From NCBI GenBank assembly GCA_937934135.1, contig CALHAW010000023.1, positions 28,351 to 92,350 of the forward strand: 64,000 nucleotides of DNA, written 5' to 3'. Positions 56,339 to 64,000 of this stretch are shown here, one piece after another. The translations under genes were made by a program, and so were the position numbers. Source of the stretch: an uncultured Alphaproteobacteria bacterium (GTDB lineage Bacteria > Pseudomonadota > Alphaproteobacteria > Micavibrionales > Micavibrionaceae). A model generated the notes under the pieces. That model had not been told where the DNA came from and searched no databases. It saw nothing but the letters and a program-made list of their open reading frames with translations. How positions within the stretch are numbered: position 1 is the first letter of the stretch; every line of letters begins with the position of its first letter.

Positions 56339-59025
56339 TATTTAGCCCCTCCTGCTTTAGGGGGCGCTACACTGGTCTTGAAACCACCACCCAAAGCCCC
56401 AATGGCTTGGGCGCCTTGTGTAGATGCATTCGCAATTTGTCCCCCAATACGCGCCCCACCAATGGCGGCATATTGTGTCAGACTGCCTGCAGGATCGTCT
56501 TGGCCATCACTAAATGCGCTGACGCCAGAGCCGATCCACCGTAAGATGCCGTTTGGTACAACATTAATCATTTTAAATGAAGATAGCGCCATCATATACA
56601 GAATAATTGCATAGAGGCAGGTAAAGAAAAACACATCGATAATAGAGCGTAAATTTCCATTTTCTTCTGCATCTTCTAAATCCACACTTGCCGTATTTTC
56701 AACCACGATATTAAAAATATCATTGAGAATATTAGCGAGCGCCGTGAAAATAGCCATGCCACCCAAAAGCCCACAAACGGTTAAGATAGGCTTTAAGAAA
56801 ATTTCAAAGATGAGGAAATATCCATTGCTGGCCATTTTCCCTGGTATGCCATCCCCATCAATACGTAAATGTGCGAGCGCCCAAAGAGGCGCGCCAACCA
56901 TAGCTTCAAAAATACTTTTAACCCAGCTGCCTAGGGCGAAGAAGAAATAGATGAAGGGTAAAAATGGTAGAATATAATAAGTGGTAAATCCAACAGACAG
57001 ACCGATCGTAGCGACAGACACGAGCATGGCAGAGGCGGCGTTCGCGCTTTCCCCAAAATGCTGTGCAACAATACCAAAAGCACCGCCGCCCAATGCCCCG
57101 CCAACGGCAGAACCGAGCATGGCGATACCAACAGCGCGAATAGCGCTTTCAACGAGACCCCGCCCAAGTGCAGAAAGCTTTGCAAGGGGATGCACATTAA
57201 TTTCGGCAGTTGTGCTATTTCCATTGGCATCAGTGACTTCTTGTTCTTCTTTTTCACGGATACTGATGAGGCCCTCTAAGCCGAAGATTGCAGCGATTGT
57301 GTCCAAAATAAAGTTTGCGGCGTTTCTGGTTCTGTGGCAATTCCAATAAACATGGGCATCATAAAGAACACGGCCGAGATAAGTGTCACCTTCGCCGTCT
57401 TTGTTTGACCCTGTTTTATTGTTTGCATAGTTTGGTTCAAATACTTTACAGCCATCAAGAATATTATCAGAGCGTTTCTTTTCTTCCATAATTTCTTGCA
57501 TAACTTTGGGGAATTTATCACTACCCGGTACAGCAAAGGTTGAAACGGTAAAAGCACCGTTGACTTGCGCGATACGGTTATACCAGATACCTGCGCCGCC
57601 CCATCCTAACAACCTTGTTTCTTCACGCATGTTGAAGTCCGCGCTGTCGCGGGCTTGTTGGTAATGGGTGTTGACGATTGTTTTAACGTGTTTGTTTTGG
57701 TCTTCAAATTTTTGGGTTCTGATGGTTGTATCTGGATGGTAATCTCTACCAGTTAATCCTGCTTGCGCTTGTGCAAATTCAAATCCAACTCTTTCTAAAT
57801 CTGAATCTTTCCATAGACTAATTACAAGTTCTAAATATCTTTTTTGTAAATCACCCGCATTGGTGCCATCGCGAGCGGGAGTAAGGGATGTAACCAGTGG
57901 AACAACGATAGAGCCACAATGAGGGATCAGTTCTATTACTTCACTATCTGCAAAAGAACCCATCACAAGACGAATATCCTGTGTGCCATTCGCATTTGCA
58001 ATTTGTGATGCACCGCCCGTCACTTCGGTAATTTGCTTATTGGTTAAATCTGTACCTTCTTCTACCTGATACATTTTAATTTCTTTATTACCTAAGATGC
58101 GTTGTACTCTATATGCTTCGCGGCAGGTAACGGCGACAGCCATGAAACTGACGAGGCCAGTGACATCAGGCGCTTTTGTTTTTGCGATTAAAGAAGCATT
58201 ATCTAATCCCGTTGGGTTTTGGACGATGTTGCTGAAATTAATCCATGCATTGGAAGCAAAGTTACTGCCGATTTTTGCGGCAAAAAGCGTGACATATTGA
58301 CTGCCATTTAAGCCGTAATTTAAAGGCACAAGAAGCCCAACAGCAATTACAAGGCGTATTGGTGCGTAAATATGGCTGAAGCGTTTTCCGAATGGAACAC
58401 CCGTTTGTGCGGTTTCGGCAACTACAACAATCACGTAATAAATAAACACCAAGACAGCAACCAATAAAATGGCGAGGTTGTAGAAGTTTAAAAGGAAATG
58501 GAAAGCCTGATGAAGGGCGGTGCGTCCGCCATCTAATTCCCCAAACATACCAGGAATGCCGAAGACCTCACGCATGAGGTGATAGGCGATATCAGTTTCA
58601 ACATTTGCGTCTGGAAGGGCGAAGACGCTTTGGGCGAAGGCATCCCCAGATAGGATAAAAAATACAAAAGAAGCAATTTGTAGGAATAAAATGACCACAG
58701 CCGATAAAATAGCGAAGAAGATAACAATTTGATCGATGTTCTTTCTTGAAAAAGTAACCCGATTGGCCGCGGCGGCAATTACATCGCGCAGGCCATATTG
58801 GCCAACATTTTCTGGCTTTAAGTAAGCGTGATTTTCGGGCAAGATGCGAACGGTGAAATAAACCATGGCCATCAGATAGGCCAGATAGCCAAAGCCACTG
58901 CGCGCCATTTCTTTGGCTTGCGGCACAATATTTGGCATCAGGCTGTATTTTAATACGGCTTTTGCCCTGTTTGGTGCTTGCTGAATTGTTGTGGCTTCTG
59001 TCATTAAATCCCTGATATTACTCAC
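56338..59025 (-). CDS. DotA/TraY-family inner-membrane protein, paralogue 1
   Basis: An 895-residue protein and the first of the trio. A ~100-residue N terminus precedes a strong helix (about 98-126) ending in DAFAQ (AFAQ at 129-132); helices follow at about 183-203 and 220-240 (PFGKRFSHIYAPIRLVIAVGL in part). The central domain has RLLGWGGAGIWYNRIAQVNGA, and the C-terminal membrane block starts near 683 with FEAMVGAPLWALAHLRIDGDGIPG and FEIFLKPILTVCGLLGG. In Legionella DotA and IncI TraY the corresponding block contains an EAM(V/I)AxPLVAL...FLRP pattern. A good AGGGA lies 5-6 nt before the ATG and a candidate promoter just upstream. Confidence 0.8.
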   Translation of the reverse strand: MSNIRDLMTEATTIQQAPNRAKAVLKYSLMPNIVPQAKEMARSGFGYLAYLMAMVYFTVRILPENHAYLKPENVGQYGLRDVIAAAANRVTFSRKNIDQIVIFFAILSAVVILFLQIASFVFFILSGDAFAQSVFALPDANVETDIAYHLMREVFGIPGMFGELDGGRTALHQAFHFLLNFYNLAILLVAVLVFIYYVIVVVAETAQTGVPFGKRFSHIYAPIRLVIAVGLLVPLNYGLNGSQYVTLFAAKIGSNFASNAWINFSNIVQNPTGLDNASLIAKTKAPDVTGLVSFMAVAVTCREAYRVQRILGNKEIKMYQVEEGTDLTNKQITEVTGGASQIANANGTQDIRLVMGSFADSEVIELIPHCGSIVVPLVTSLTPARDGTNAGDLQKRYLELVISLWKDSDLERVGFEFAQAQAGLTGRDYHPDTTIRTQKFEDQNKHVKTIVNTHYQQARDSADFNMREETRLLGWGGAGIWYNRIAQVNGAFTVSTFAVPGSDKFPKVMQEIMEEKKRSDNILDGCKVFEPNYANNKTGSNKDGEGDTYLGRVLYDAHVYWNCHRTRNAANFILDTIAAIFGLEGLISIREKEEQEVTDANGNSTTAEINVHPLAKLSALGRGLVESAIRAVGIAMLGSAVGGALGGGAFGIVAQHFGESANAASAMLVSVATIGLSVGFTTYYILPFLPFIYFFFALGSWVKSIFEAMVGAPLWALAHLRIDGDGIPGKMASNGYFLIFEIFLKPILTVCGLLGGMAIFTALANILNDIFNIVVENTASVDLEDAEENGNLRSIIDVFFFTCLYAIILYMMALSSFKMINVVPNGILRWIGSGVSAFSDGQDDPAGSLTQYAAIGGARIGGQIANASTQGAQAIGALGGGFKTSVAPPKAGGAK

Positions 59026-59065
59026 CCTTTTCGTGCTTTATAGGCGCACTTCTTATCTTGTTATG

Positions 59066-59096
59066 ATTATATCACAAGCGGCAACCCTTTCACCAA
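59066..59096 (-). promoter_or_regulatory. Putative promoter of the DotA-like operon
   Basis: On the minus strand, a consensus TATAAT (59071-59066) lies 19 bp after TTGGTG (59096-59091). Start of transcription would be near 59059, giving a ~34-nt leader with a ribosome-binding site. The dyad CCTTTC/GAAAGG (59086-59105) overlaps the -35 and could be an operator or the end of ettA. Confidence 0.4.
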
Positions 59097-59158
59097 TTTG
59101 AAAGGATTGAGTAAAAAGATTATCCGATAAATCTTAATAAACTATTGAAATAAATAGA

Positions 59159-60838
59159 TTATCCAGCTTTTTGGAGGGGTTTATATTTAATGCGTTGGGG
59201 TGTGTCCGAATCTTGACCGAGGCGGCGTTTGCGATCATTTTCATAATCTTCGTAATTGCCTTCAAACCAAACCACTTCTGAATTACCTTCATAGGCCAAA
59301 ATATGGGTGGCGACACGGTCCAAAAAGGCACGATCATGCGAGATAATGACGGCATTGCCGGGAAATCTTTCTAGAGCTTCTTCGAGAGCAGAGAGTGTTT
59401 CCGTGTCCAAATCATTTGTTGGTTCATCGAGCAGAAGAACATTGGCGCCAGATTTAAGCATTTTTGCCAAATGCACACGATTTCTTTCCCCCCCAGAAAG
59501 TTTACCGACTTTCTTTTGTTGGTCTGGGCCGCGGAAGTTAAAGGCGGAGACATAAGAACGCGACTGCATTTCAATTTTACCGAGTTTCAAAATATCATTT
59601 CCTTCGGAAATTTCTTCCCATACATTTTTGTTCGGGTCGAGGTCATCACGGCTTTGATCAACATAGCCAAGTTTTACGGTTTCCCCGACATTAAAGCTTC
59701 CCTCATCTGGTGTTTCACTGCCGGTGATCATGCGGAATAATGTTGTTTTACCTGCACCATTTGGTCCGACGATGCCAACTATTGCGCCCGCAGGAATTTT
59801 AAAAGATAGATCATTGATAAGTAATTTATCACCAAAAGATTTTTTAATGTTTTTAGATTCAATAACCAAATCCCCAAGGCGTGGTGGGGTTGGGATAACA
59901 ATTTGCGCGGTGCGGACATCTTGTTTTTCTGATTCCAAAAGCATTTGATCATATGCCGCAATACGCGCTTTGGATTTAGATTGGCGGGCTTTTGCTCCTT
60001 GACGAATCCATTCCAATTCGCGTGCCAATGTTTTTTGGCGGGCATCTTCTTTTTTCTCTTCTTGTTGCATCCGTTTGGCTTTTGTTTCCAAATAAGCGGA
60101 GTAATTTCCTTCATATGGAATGCCGCGGCTACGATCAACTTCGAGAATCCAACTGGTGACATTATCGAGGAAGTAACGATCATGCGTGATCATAATAACG
60201 GTGCCAGCATAATCTGCGAGGTAGCGTTGAAGCCATGCGACACTTTCTGCGTCCAGATGATTTGTTGGTTCATCAAGGAGGAGCATATCTGGTTTTTCAA
60301 GCAGCAAACGACATAGCGCCACGCGGCGTTTTTCACCACCTGATAATTTTGTAACGCTGGCGTCTTTGGGGGGGCAGCGTAGGGCATCCATTGCCATTTC
60401 AATGGTGCGTTCCATATCCCATCCATTGGCCGCATCAATTTTACCCTGAAGATCACCCATTTCGGTCATTAATGCATCCATATCCGCATCAGGATCCCCC
60501 ATTTCACCGCCAATGGCATTGAAGCGGTCAATCATAGCTTTGGTTTCACCCATGCTTTCCATGATATTTTCATAGACGGTTTTATTTTCGTCCAATTCAG
60601 GTTCTTGTTGGAGATAGCCTATTTTGACGCCATCGGCAGCAAAGGCTTCCCCTTGAAATTCTTTATCTACGCCTGCGATCATTTTAAGGAGCGTTGATTT
60701 ACCCGCACCATTTGGCCCCAAAACGCCGATTTTGGCGCCAGGAAGGAAGCTGAGCGTGATGTCATTTAGAATTGTTTTACCGCCTGGCCATGTTTTGGTC
60801 AGACCTTTCATCACATATACATATTGATAGCTCGCCAT
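59159..60838 (-). CDS. ettA: Energy-dependent translational throttle protein EttA (ABC-F ATPase)
   Basis: A 559-residue protein with two ABC cassettes and no membrane segment. Walker A motifs are GPNGAGKST (N) and GPNGAGKTT (C); signatures are LSGGEKRRVALCRLL and LSGGERNRVHLAKML, each followed by LLLDEPTNHLD or LLLDEPTNDLD; the P-site interaction motif helices lie between. EttA senses the ATP/ADP ratio on 70S initiation complexes. Length is as in E. coli (555). AAGGAG precedes the ATG. The DotA-like operon follows after 133 bp on the same strand. Confidence 0.95.
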   Translation of the reverse strand: MASYQYVYVMKGLTKTWPGGKTILNDITLSFLPGAKIGVLGPNGAGKSTLLKMIAGVDKEFQGEAFAADGVKIGYLQQEPELDENKTVYENIMESMGETKAMIDRFNAIGGEMGDPDADMDALMTEMGDLQGKIDAANGWDMERTIEMAMDALRCPPKDASVTKLSGGEKRRVALCRLLLEKPDMLLLDEPTNHLDAESVAWLQRYLADYAGTVIMITHDRYFLDNVTSWILEVDRSRGIPYEGNYSAYLETKAKRMQQEEKKEDARQKTLARELEWIRQGAKARQSKSKARIAAYDQMLLESEKQDVRTAQIVIPTPPRLGDLVIESKNIKKSFGDKLLINDLSFKIPAGAIVGIVGPNGAGKTTLFRMITGSETPDEGSFNVGETVKLGYVDQSRDDLDPNKNVWEEISEGNDILKLGKIEMQSRSYVSAFNFRGPDQQKKVGKLSGGERNRVHLAKMLKSGANVLLLDEPTNDLDTETLSALEEALERFPGNAVIISHDRAFLDRVATHILAYEGNSEVVWFEGNYEDYENDRKRRLGQDSDTPQRIKYKPLQKAG

Positions 60839-60913
60839 TGTCTTTTCTCCTTATTTTGCAGACCATAAGGATTTAGCATATAGTGAGAGAAAATCAAATG
60901 GAGAGACTGCGTA

Positions 60914-61678
60914 ATGCCCGATGATTCTTCCCGACACTCAATTACTGAAGCCACGCGTAGCCGCGCAAAATTTTCTGATTATGCCCGATCTAAGGGGGCG
61001 GCAGGGTTTATTAGTCCCCATGATGATGCGCAATCTGCGGAATTTCTGTCTAAACCGGGTCAAACAGCGATTGTAAACCCCACTAAAGAAGGGATTCAGA
61101 ATTTTGAGATTGGCGTGGCGTGGGACAATGTGAAGCCTGCACAGCCTGCCCCACAAAAAAGTGGTTTTTTAAAAAAGATTTTAGGCAGTAAGGATAAAAT
61201 TATTCAGTCCAGCGCAGGTGTTGATTTGGATTTAGGATGCCTTTATGAGCTGCAAAACGGTAAACGCGGAGCGATACAGGGGTTTGGTGATAATTTTGGC
61301 AACCTCGATAAGGTGCCTTTTATCCATTTAACCAATGATGAGCGAAGCGGGGATAAAGAGGGCGAAGATGAGATGATCATTGTGAATGGGCAGCAATGGG
61401 ATCAGATCAAACGCCTGGTGATTTACATTTATATATATGATGGCGCGGATAGTTGGGCGAGCGTGAAGCCGCAAATTCAAGTACGCGTCCCTGAAGAAGT
61501 CCCGATGGTTGTCTCTTTGGGCGCAAAAAAGCAGGAATTATCCGTTTGCGCCGTGGCGGGGTTGGAAAATATACGCGGCGGTATTAAAATGACAAATTAC
61601 ATGGAATATTTTCCAGGGCATTTATCCCTTGATCGGGCGTTTGGTTTCGGTTTGTCGTGGGAAGATGGCCAAAAATAG
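60914..61678 (+). CDS. TerA-like protein with a TerD-type domain
   Basis: A 254-residue protein. A disordered N terminus of ~60 residues is followed by IGVAWDNV, an inserted Lys-rich linker (SGFLKKILGSKDK) and then AGVDLDLGCLYELQNGKRG, IHLTNDERSGDKEGEDEMI and IYIYIYDGADSWASVKPQI, an order seen in TerA/TerD tellurium-resistance family proteins. The acidic loops (DLDLG, GEDE) are candidate Ca2+ sites. It is shorter than full TerA. The gene lies 34 bp before a Ca2+/Na+ antiporter and 1 kb before a TerD gene. GGAG lies 11 nt before the ATG. Confidence 0.8.
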   Translation: MPDDSSRHSITEATRSRAKFSDYARSKGAAGFISPHDDAQSAEFLSKPGQTAIVNPTKEGIQNFEIGVAWDNVKPAQPAPQKSGFLKKILGSKDKIIQSSAGVDLDLGCLYELQNGKRGAIQGFGDNFGNLDKVPFIHLTNDERSGDKEGEDEMIIVNGQQWDQIKRLVIYIYIYDGADSWASVKPQIQVRVPEEVPMVVSLGAKKQELSVCAVAGLENIRGGIKMTNYMEYFPGHLSLDRAFGFGLSWEDGQK

Positions 61679-61712
61679 GCTATCTTAGTCTTTCATTATT
61701 TAGGATTCTCTA

Positions 61713-62714
61713 ATGACTCTTTCTACCGAAGAACTTTTTATCTTATCCATTGGCGCGTTGGGGCTTGGGATGTATTTGCTGTTTAAGGGCGGAGATTGGA
61801 CGATTGATTCCGCGGTGTTTATTGCCAAACGATTTGGTATTTCTCCCATGGTTATTGGCTTTACTATTGTGGCGTTTGGGACGTCTTTGCCAGAATTAAT
61901 TGTGTCCATTAATGCAAATTTGGCGGGGTTGCCCGGCATTGCGATAGGCAATGTTATTGGATCAAATATTGCGAATATTCTTCTCGTTGTGGGTATCACG
62001 GCATTTTTTGCAACGTTGGTTGCCGTGCCGCGGGAAATTATGCGCGATATGGTGATGATGTTGGTGGCGAGTGTTTTAATGCTTGCCCTTATGCTGCATG
62101 GAAATATTAGCATGATGGGTGGTGCATTGATGATTGGTGTTTTATTGGCGTATGTGATTTATCAATATGTGATGGCATCCAAGGGTAAGATTGCAGTGGA
62201 AGAGGTGGAAGCGCCGGCCTATAAATCTTTATTTCAGGGCTTTGTGTTTTTGGGATTAGGGTTGTTAGCGATTGCGGCGGGCGCAGAATTTTTAGTCCGC
62301 GGCGCAAAAGTAAGCGCGACGATTATTGGTGTTCCTGAAGCGGTGATTGGCCTTTCTGTGATTGCGATTGGAACATCTTTACCAGAATTATCGACCTGCG
62401 TTATTGCGGCGATGAAAAAGCAAACGGATATTGTGATTGGGAATATTTTAGGATCAAATGTTTTTAATATTTTGATGATTATTGGCGCAACGGCGATGAT
62501 TAAACCGATAGCAGAGGAGTCTATCGCACCGCAAATTTTGACACTTGATATTTGGGTGATGATTGGGGTTGCTGTTATTTTCTCTTTCATTTTAATGACT
62601 TATAAGAAAATCAATAAACCGATTGGCGTTTTATTCGTAGGAGCATATGTTTTTTATATTGGGCTTATGTATGCGTTATACTTAAGCAAAGATGTCAACA
62701 TCATAACGGGGTAA
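61713..62714 (+). CDS. Calcium/sodium antiporter, CaCA family (YrbG-like)
   Basis: A 333-residue protein with about ten or eleven membrane helices in two inverted halves. Each half carries the alpha repeat: GTSLPELIVSINA with GNVIGSNIANILLVVG, and GTSLPELSTCVIAA with GNILGSNVFNILMIIG. It exchanges Ca2+ for Na+ or H+ across the inner membrane. It sits between two TerD-family genes (gap of 34 bp before, 3 bp after), which suggests a shared calcium-related role. Confidence 0.92.
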   Translation: MTLSTEELFILSIGALGLGMYLLFKGGDWTIDSAVFIAKRFGISPMVIGFTIVAFGTSLPELIVSINANLAGLPGIAIGNVIGSNIANILLVVGITAFFATLVAVPREIMRDMVMMLVASVLMLALMLHGNISMMGGALMIGVLLAYVIYQYVMASKGKIAVEEVEAPAYKSLFQGFVFLGLGLLAIAAGAEFLVRGAKVSATIIGVPEAVIGLSVIAIGTSLPELSTCVIAAMKKQTDIVIGNILGSNVFNILMIIGATAMIKPIAEESIAPQILTLDIWVMIGVAVIFSFILMTYKKINKPIGVLFVGAYVFYIGLMYALYLSKDVNIITG

Positions 62715-62717
62715 AAT

Positions 62718-63392
62718 ATGGTTGATCAATACGAACATGAACAAGATATTAAGGATGAGGATTTAGAAATTCTTCCCGATGTGGCGCGTAATGATGAGCC
62801 AGAAAACCGTATTTCCCGCGGTGAGGAAATCAACATCACAGAAAAAGACCCTACCATGAAGGAAATTCAGATTGGTGTGGGATGGGATTTAAAGGCGTTT
62901 GAATCACATCCGCTGGATTTAGATGCGTCGCTCTTCCTTCTTGATAAAAATGGGGATACGCGTGAGGACGCAGATTTTGTATTTTATAATAACCTTGAAG
63001 GGTGCGATGGCGCGGTGAAGCATTTGGGTGATAGCCGTACGGGCGCAGGAGAGGGTGATGATGAAATGATCATGATCAACCTTGAGGCGTTGCCGTTCGA
63101 AATTGTGAAGATACAATTTGTTTTATCAATTTATAATATGGATTATGCAGATCATGATTTTTCCATGGTGAAAAATGTGTATTTCCGCATTGTAAACACA
63201 CGGACAGAAAATGAGTTATTTCGGTATGAGTTGGATGAAGAATTGACGGAGCATGAAGGCCTTATTATTGGTGAGTTAGAGCGCGTTGGCCCTGAGTGGG
63301 TGTTTAAAGCCGTGGGGGAAACGGTGAAAGGTGGCCTTGGTAAATTAGCGCAAGATCACGCGATTATGGTTGCGCATATTGTGCAAGATTAA
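62718..63392 (+). CDS. TerD-family stress protein
   Basis: A 224-residue protein. An acidic N-terminal ~45 residues precede a single TerD domain: IGVGWDLKAFESHPLDLDASLFLLDKNG in part, FYNNLEGCDGAVKHLGDSRTG, GEGDDEMIMINLEAL, and LSIYNMDYADHDFSMVKNVYFRI. The DLD, GEGDDE and DxD loops match known Ca2+-binding positions. The C-terminal ~30 residues (KAVGETVKGGLGKLAQDH) are family-typical. It overlaps the exporter gene by one base (TAATG), so the four genes from 60914 onward look like one operon. Confidence 0.9.
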   Translation: MVDQYEHEQDIKDEDLEILPDVARNDEPENRISRGEEINITEKDPTMKEIQIGVGWDLKAFESHPLDLDASLFLLDKNGDTREDADFVFYNNLEGCDGAVKHLGDSRTGAGEGDDEMIMINLEALPFEIVKIQFVLSIYNMDYADHDFSMVKNVYFRIVNTRTENELFRYELDEELTEHEGLIIGELERVGPEWVFKAVGETVKGGLGKLAQDHAIMVAHIVQD

Positions 63393-64000
63393 TGTTTACC
63401 ATTTTCTTAAAAGGTATGTTTTTGGGAGGATCGCTTATTATTGCGATTGGCTTACAAAATGCGTTTATCTTGCGTCAGGGATTAAAAAATAAGTTTATTT
63501 TACCTGCTGTTTTGACGGCTAGTTTGATTGATGTTTTTTTAATTGGCGCGGGTGTTTTAGGGTTTGGATTTTTGATTGAACAATACCCATCGCTTATCAC
63601 TTGGATTACATGGGGTGGGGCGGTGTTTCTTTTTGTGTATGGTTTAAAATCTTTTTTAAGCGCGTTAAAGCCAGAAAGTTTGGATGATCAAAATGCCAAA
63701 GGCATGTTGAAACAAGGCAGTATCAAAGAAATAATTTTAATTGTTTTAGGAATAAGCCTTCTTAACCCGCATGTATATTTAGACACTGTCGTTTTGATTG
63801 GTGGGTTAAGCGCGTCTTATGGCGAAGTGGGAAAATACTGGTTTGGAGGCGGTGCAATGCTGGCCTCGCTTATCTGGTTTTTTGCGTTGGGTTATGGCGC
63901 GCGACTGCTCAGTCCGTTATTTAAAAACCCGAAAGCATGGCAGATATTAGATGTTATTATTGGCATTGTGATGTGGGCAATAGCAATTAGCCTTTTGGTG
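63392..64000 (+). CDS. LysE/ArgO-type amino-acid exporter (3' end beyond window)
   Basis: From the ATG at 63392 the frame is open for 203 codons to the window edge; relatives have about 205-210 residues, so only a few residues are missing. The LysE start FLKGMFLGGSLIIAIGLQNAFILRQGL (in part) with the GxQNAF(I/V)LRQG motif is clear, as is LLNPHVYLDTVVLIGG, typical of LysE/ArgO. About six membrane helices. It exports basic amino acids in relatives. Overlaps the TerD stop by one base, so expression is coupled to the stress cluster. Confidence 0.9.
   Translation, partial: MFTIFLKGMFLGGSLIIAIGLQNAFILRQGLKNKFILPAVLTASLIDVFLIGAGVLGFGFLIEQYPSLITWITWGGAVFLFVYGLKSFLSALKPESLDDQNAKGMLKQGSIKEIILIVLGISLLNPHVYLDTVVLIGGLSASYGEVGKYWFGGGAMLASLIWFFALGYGARLLSPLFKNPKAWQILDVIIGIVMWAIAISLLV

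Overview
The window is chromosomal DNA from a free-living-type alphaproteobacterium with AT-leaning composition. Pointers to the group are a 1619-residue NAD-type glutamate dehydrogenase, a perfect CtrA box (TTAA-N7-TTAA), a CycM-like membrane-anchored cytochrome c, a Sua5-type threonylcarbamoyl-AMP synthase and an alphaproteobacterial-type COG2945 hydrolase. I saw no rRNA, tRNA, CRISPR array, insertion sequence or prophage. A Rhodospirillales- or Micavibrionales-like lineage is a guess only. Genes are packed very tightly: several convergent pairs overlap, divergent pairs are 15 to 38 bp apart, and many starts lack a Shine-Dalgarno site but carry a -10-like hexamer 6 to 7 nt before the ATG, which suggests leaderless mRNAs.

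Layout. 1-8 kb: an acyl-CoA dehydrogenase (cut by the window edge), a lytic transglycosylase-like protein, Sua5, three tandem DMT transporters with nearly identical junctions, AnmK and TyrS. 8-17 kb: a YhdP/AsmA-like envelope giant, Bcp peroxiredoxin, a COG2945 hydrolase whose nucleophile serine is replaced by asparagine, a sulfur-transfer cluster (cysteine desulfurase, ferredoxin, MnmA), an M42-like peptidase and NhaA. 17.9-23.3 kb: a complete biotin locus from pimeloyl-ACP synthesis onward, split over three alternating transcription units (bioB; bioF, esterase, bioC; bioD, bioA). 23.4-28.5 kb: a small cNMP-fold protein, a System II cytochrome c maturation operon (ResB, CcsA, thioredoxin-like), an AMIN lipoprotein and a DoxX-like protein. 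28.7-38 kb: NAD-GDH, UbiA, RsmE, and cytochrome oxidase subunits II and I followed by a terminator. 38-50 kb: an unrecognised AT-rich gene, FtsK, a CtrA-box gene, PheA, cytochrome c, HolC, a KamA/EpmB-like radical SAM enzyme, PepA, LptF, LptG, MlaA and MlaC.

50.8-59 kb holds the most unusual block: three consecutive, same-strand, mutually paralogous proteins of about 900 residues of the DotA/TraY family (inner-membrane proteins of type IVB secretion and IncI conjugation). No other dot/icm or tra gene is in the window. All three share an N-terminal region, a first strong membrane helix ending in an AxA-Gln signal-peptidase-like motif, a GWGGA(G)xWY motif and a C-terminal membrane block. Upstream is EttA. 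The window ends with a TerA-like protein, a Ca2+/Na+ antiporter, a TerD protein and a LysE-type exporter cut by the edge.

The envelope theme is strong (YhdP-like, LptFG, MlaAC, AMIN, DotA-like trio), as is respiration (System II maturation, cytochrome c, oxidase, UbiA).
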